64,000 nt of DNA from Rhinopomastus cyanomelas (lineage: Eukaryota > Chordata > Aves > Bucerotiformes > Rhinopomastidae): positions 165,097 through 229,096 of the forward strand of contig VXBP01004020.1 in the NCBI GenBank assembly GCA_013400115.1. The letters are read 5' to 3'. The position numbers were made by a program, and so were the translations under genes. A model generated the notes under the pieces. The model did no database searches. It was given only the letters and a program-made list of their open reading frames with translations, and was not told where the DNA came from. The first letter of the stretch is position 1. Every line of letters starts with the position of its first letter. Below are positions 52,001-58,000 of the stretch, piece by piece.

Positions 52001-55000
52001 TAATACCTGGCAGCCGTTTGATTTTGTTACTGCAAGCCCTTTCCCTCATTCAGACTATTAAGGGGAATCATTAGTGAATAAAGAGAAGCAGAGTGCAAAC
52101 AGTTATTACGTGGAGCGTCTTGATGCTGCTTTATAAAGATTTGTAAGAAGTTCAGATCCTGGTTTTGTGTTAAACTTGTGTCAGCCTTGTTTGGCTCTTT
52201 CACTTTTCTAATTAAAGTATCACAAACCATAGCAATGTAAAGCTCACACAGGCACCATGCAACAAGAAAACACGATGGTGATGTGCTCGTGATTTGTGCT
52301 CATGGCAAGAGTAAGCAGTTCAGTACAGACCTGTGAAAAGACTGAAGATGACAAGTAAAATCTGAGGACAGGGTCTGGAACAGGAGACTGTTGGCATCAG
52401 CTGTAGACAACTGCATAGGAGACATAAAGTCTAGAGAAGTCCTCATAACATCCACTCCACAAGCCACAAAACACTCCCCACTCCCTTCAGCAATCTTCAC
52501 AGCAGAATATTAGAAATGTGCTGGTACATGGCTTCTTTAGAGCAGGCAGGAGCAATGGAGGGCACTGTTGGGATCCCGAGTCCCTACACCAGTCAAGGCT
52601 TTGGTAGGTAGAAAAATGAACTGTGCTGGACTACGTCAGGTCTCACAACAAACATAAGTCCACCACACTGACATTTCTGGATTTGTAGTCCTCCACTGTT
52701 GGAGTGGGACAGAAGGAAGACGATGAAGCATTTCCATACAATTTGGCTGCCATTTTGTGGCCTTACAGGCAGTCAAATGTTAGGGAGTGGTGCTCCTGCT
52801 GTTAGTGTTTAATGTAGATTAGCCATTTATGGGTATTTGTGGGTAGTCTTTCAGGATGTGCAGAGTCACCCTTTGGGGGTACAAGTTGATACGAAGATGA
52901 TGTGAATGTTTGGGTTGTCACATGCGAAGTAACATGTTGACACACTCTTCTCCTCATACTGGCTTCAAACTGATTTGGAGTTTTTCTGAAACAGTTTGCT
53001 GTGAATAAGTGACAATTTAACAGCTGGCGCTGTAACATGAGAACAGTCCTCAGCCTTTGGACTTTCAAAGGTTGTACGTTATCATGATTGTGATGTGAGG
53101 GAAGGTGGGAGGAAAAACCAGAAGATTCTGTGAAGTACCTGCTGCCTTGTTTTTCCCCCTTCTGCTTACCTAATGTGGTGAACACAGATGCCAGTTTCTT
53201 TTCAAATGTATCTTCAAATGCTTTGCTGTTAGATTTGGCTGTGGCATGTGAAAGTGAACCTGCTGGAGTAAATTTTGCCTCTCAAGTTCTGTGTTCATGT
53301 CTGGTTTGGGAACGTCTCCTGAAGCCTTTTCTTTACATTTCTGCAGGTGCTGGAAGATAACGATTATGGCCGTGCAGTGGACTGGTGGGGTTTAGGAGTT
53401 GTAATGTATGAAATGATGTGTGGCCGGCTCCCTTTCTACAATCAGGACCATGAAAAACTCTTTGAACTCATCCTTATGGAGGAGATTAGATTTCCACGCA
53501 CTTTGTCTCCTGAAGCAAAATCTCTTTTGTCAGGTTTGCTGAAGAAAGATCCTAAGCAAAGGTGAGTGTTCATGAATGCATGAAGCACATATGCCCTCAG
53601 AAATACAAAAAAAAGTAATTCTGCTCAAGGTTTCACAAAGAAATTGATAACTGTCCTATGCAGAGAGTGAAGACAGGTGACTTAAAAGAGAGTGAAGACA
53701 GGTGACTTAAAAGTGACTGTTTCCATGCTGCTGTATCTGTGATGCCCGTATTGCCATCGTTGAAAAAGCAGTTAGAAAAGGTACTGAACAAAGGGTTGCA
53801 TGCCAGCTATTCCTCTTTATTTAAAGGAAGGTTTTTCAGATAAGATGTAGTTCTGTTTCTCATTCCTTCAGAATAATCATCCATAAAGATGCAGAAAGTG
53901 GACCCCCTATTTATTTTTTTTAAGCTTTTGGCATGATCTGACACTGCAAAGAGTGACATGAATCAGCTTTGGTGATCAGAAGTCTGAGCTTCAGACTGTG
54001 ATGGCTGCCATTAAGACAAAGCTAAAGCCTGGAACAAAGAAAGTTTAGCCTGCCTTTGGTCATAACAAATCCAATGGCTGGTATGGGGTATGAGCAGCTG
54101 TACACGGAATTCTTTTACCTTCTGTCCCAGTTCAGACCGCTGTCCGTTTTCTGAATTTTTGTTTTGTCCCAGCAATACAGCCATGCAGCTTGGACAGTAG
54201 GTGGTGGTGTTTGTACCATATTTGCAGTGGAGTTTATATCACTCCACTCTACTTTTCCTGTTTCCTCTTTTTTCCTTTTGCTGTATTATTTATAAGTAAC
54301 CCTTTATTTAAAAAAAAGAACAACCCAAAATAACCCCCACCCAAGTCCTTAAGGACTAACAAACAGAAAATAGAACAAGTTCCAAAAAGGATGTTGACCT
54401 TCACACAAAGATAAACATCAGTTTAAAAACCTGCCATCTTGTCAACCTAAACATTTTTAAAACAAATAATATTGTGACTTTTCCCCTGATCTTCCGTCCT
54501 GAACCTTCCACCTTAAATGGGCCCCAAATAGGAAATCTTTCAAGTGAGCTGCAGGCAAAGAACTCCTGTTTGTTTAGTCTACATGTGTGTATGTGCGCAT
54601 AGCAGGAAAATGGCTTTTCCCAGAACATGGGTTGGAGACTTGTAGCAAGAGTTTCTGTCATCACTGTAAGCTGCTTCCATTACTATTTTTGATAGAAAAA
54701 TCTTGTTGAGAAGTCTTGTAATACAAATCCACCGTTTGTACTACTGAAGGATTCAACTTAGCGGAGCCATTGGGAATGAAGAACAGTTGTAGTGAGGAAC
54801 GTGGCCAGCCTTGTACTGGGTGGCAACAGCTGCACACACGTCCTGAACTCTGTGCCTGCAAGGGGACAGACCTCCACAAGAAGGTTGGGTAATTGATTAG
54901 CAACCCCCTCAGGCACTGCGATCTGCAGTTGCAGCCCCTGCCAACAGGATTCCTGTCCAGGAAAGCACTGGGTTAAATACAGCAGTGACCCTTGATAGCT

Positions 55001-58000
55001 TGTTCAGGTGGGGCTTTTCAATCACTGGAAACACAAGCTGCATCTGCTGTTATTTGCTCTTAAAGGAGCGTCTCTGATGAACCAAAATGTAATTTGTTTA
55101 CAAACAAAGAACGCCCACTTGTTTCTAACTACAAGGTTTTCCCAATGCCAGTAATTGCTCTGCAGTATGCTCATTTTATACAAATAGTCACTTCTTCACA
55201 TGTATCTTCTTCAGACTTCAAACCCATGGCACTCTGGTCTGTTGGACAGATGATTTTCATGCTGCTGAAAGAAGTAACTATAGACTAGACAAGCCTGCAC
55301 ACATGCCTACAGCCTGCTAATTACACTGCTGCTTCCTGAGCTTTTTGGATCATGGGCCGTTCTTAAATACTGGTTTCGCACCAATCTTTGCTCACTCAAC
55401 TTTTTAGCTGAAGTTGTGATTATGCAAATCCTGTGCTCTTTGTGGTGTTCCAGGCAGTATGGACAGCTGAGCGGGAAGCACTAGGGGTAGAAGTCCTTTG
55501 TCCTGGCCTTGTAGTTTTTAGTGTTCTTTTTGCTATGTGGTCTGTGTGCTGGGGTGGGTGCCTGGCATACTTGGTAGTTGACTCAGTGAATTCAGGGAGC
55601 CATAGTGAAGAAAAACAGCCAAATAGCTACTAAAATATATTTAGTGAAAAGTTAAATAACAGTGCAGTAGTCTGGTTGATGTTAGGTCATTGATGGTGCT
55701 TTGATGAAGCACTGTGTAATTCAACCAAAATCCCCTTTTCCACAAAGCCCAGTGGTGGATAGAAGCTGGTGTCATTGTAGTGTTATCTGTGGCAGAAAAC
55801 AACACAGTTGGCAGCAGTTAGTAACTGCTGATGAACTTCAGAGTCGGGTGGAGGAGACAGGCAAAACCATGAGCAAAATAAAACTGGGAGGTGTCCTTTC
55901 CCGTAAAATTCTCAATACACCCCTAAAACAACAATAAAAAAAGTTAATATAATAAAGCTTGTTACTGAGGATACTTTAACTTAAATATCAAGGAGCTAGG
56001 GAATTGTGACGTCATCAGTGAATTACAATTTAAAAATTGCCAGTTGTACCTGAACTGGACATATAGAAGCAGTCTTAGCACTTCTGTGTTCAATCTCAAT
56101 CTCGTGGGTGTGTGGGGAAAATGTGAAGAACAATAAACCACGTTTTGCTTTTAACCATGGCTGTTTTCTAATTTGGATCATATAAACCCCATTTTGTAAG
56201 AGAAGAGGACTTTTGGAGTTTCTTTTGAGATTGATATAAATATATTTATCTTGTAATGTGAGCCCTAATTTTCTGAAGAAGGAAAAAATCTCTTCTGTAA
56301 TATTTCCTTTTAATGTAACTTGAAATCTTAGATGGGATTTATCAAAAGCTGCTTCATCTACTGTGGTGCTGTTGGAACTTGCCATTCAGGAAGAATGAGA
56401 GGAAGAAGATACAGCATTTCACAAATGTCCATGAAAAGATTTAATGACTTCTCAGGGTTGTACTTGTGGCTTTGGAACCTGAAGGTAGTCACTGGGAACT
56501 GGTGTTTGAGTTAAATAGCAGGTCATTTTAGGCAGCAGACTTCATGCCTTGTGGGCACCCAGGGTTTTGAAAGCACACAGGACAAGTGTCTTAATGTTTG
56601 CTCTGAGATGTGTGTGTCTTGAGTACAGAAGTGTTTCTGTCTCCAGACAGCTCCTGGGTATCACTTGAACTGCATAATGCTCATCATCAAGTCTTCACAC
56701 ATGTTTCACTAGGTGCTTTGAGGTAGATTGAGGTCTAGCTGTTGTGTATGCAAACTTTGAATTGGTTTAGTCCAAAGCAATTCAGAACAAGTCTAGACAA
56801 ACCCAAGCGGTTTACCCGTAAGAAAACTTAAAAGGCAAATTTATAAGAGATACTTTATTAAGAGATACTTTATTCCTAGCTTTCAAGAAATCCATAGTTT
56901 AGGGACTTCCAAAACCTCACCATCCTCAAACATGGCCTCTTTGTGCTTGTTAGTAGAGGGAGCTTTCCAGTGCTACTGGACTCACTCGACTGGACGGGTT
57001 CCTGTGTGACTTGGTTTAGGTGATCCTGCTGTTGCAGGTGGATTGGACTAGATGATCTTTCGAGGTCCCTTCCAATCCGTAGTGATTCTATGATTCTATG
57101 TTTGTGTCACATACTTGTGGCTGATAAAGAAGTGGGGAAGTAAAGCTCAACACACAGCTGGAAGTTGCATTAGGCTTTCCAAAAGCCCCCAAATACTGTG
57201 CATAGAGGGCTTTGGGAAGAGTGTACCCTTTTTTTTTTTTTCCAAATCTGCAGTCACCAAATTGTGCTGTTCCTAAAGCTAGACAGAGCAACTCAAAGCT
57301 GATAGTGCCTGGTCAAATTAAAATGATGCAGTTCCTAAGTCCTTCCCTGTAGCTGTGAGAGGCCTCTGAAGGTAAAAGCCGTAGTTAAACAGTCCTTCAG
57401 CCTGACTGCATCAGAGAAGGAGAAATATGTCTGTTCTGTGAGCAGGTGGACACTGAATGCTTTAATTTTCTTTACCTTCACAGGAGTATCTGCAGTGTTG
57501 CAGAATCAGTTTTGAGGGGTTAGGGGGATTTAAAAAAAACACATGTGAAGACAGAAGAGCAACAGAAGTCATACCTGAAACTGTGGTCGTCGTCTTAGAT
57601 GAGGATGGTACAAGTGCAAATATATAAACAACAGAAATCTGTCACATCAAAACATGACAGTTTCTTCAGATGAGGATTCACCCACACTCATGGTGTGTGT
57701 TGTGGCTCCTAGTGTGGAGAAGCTTGAGTTTATGAATGGGATTGTTTGGCAGGGGAGAGTGAGGGCAGTTGCTACGCACATTCTTAGCTGTCTATACTGT
57801 AGAATCTTCTTCAGAATTCAAAGAAAACTTTAAACTAGAAGTTTGTGGGATTCTTCTTAAAGAAGTGGGAATGGACCTGGTTGCTGAGCGCTGTTTGCTC
57901 TACATGGATAAGTACAGAAACAATATTTTTCCTGTAATCCACTAATTGCAATCTGCTGGCCTGTGATGATAATATTTTCACTGCTGACTGTGTTTAAACT

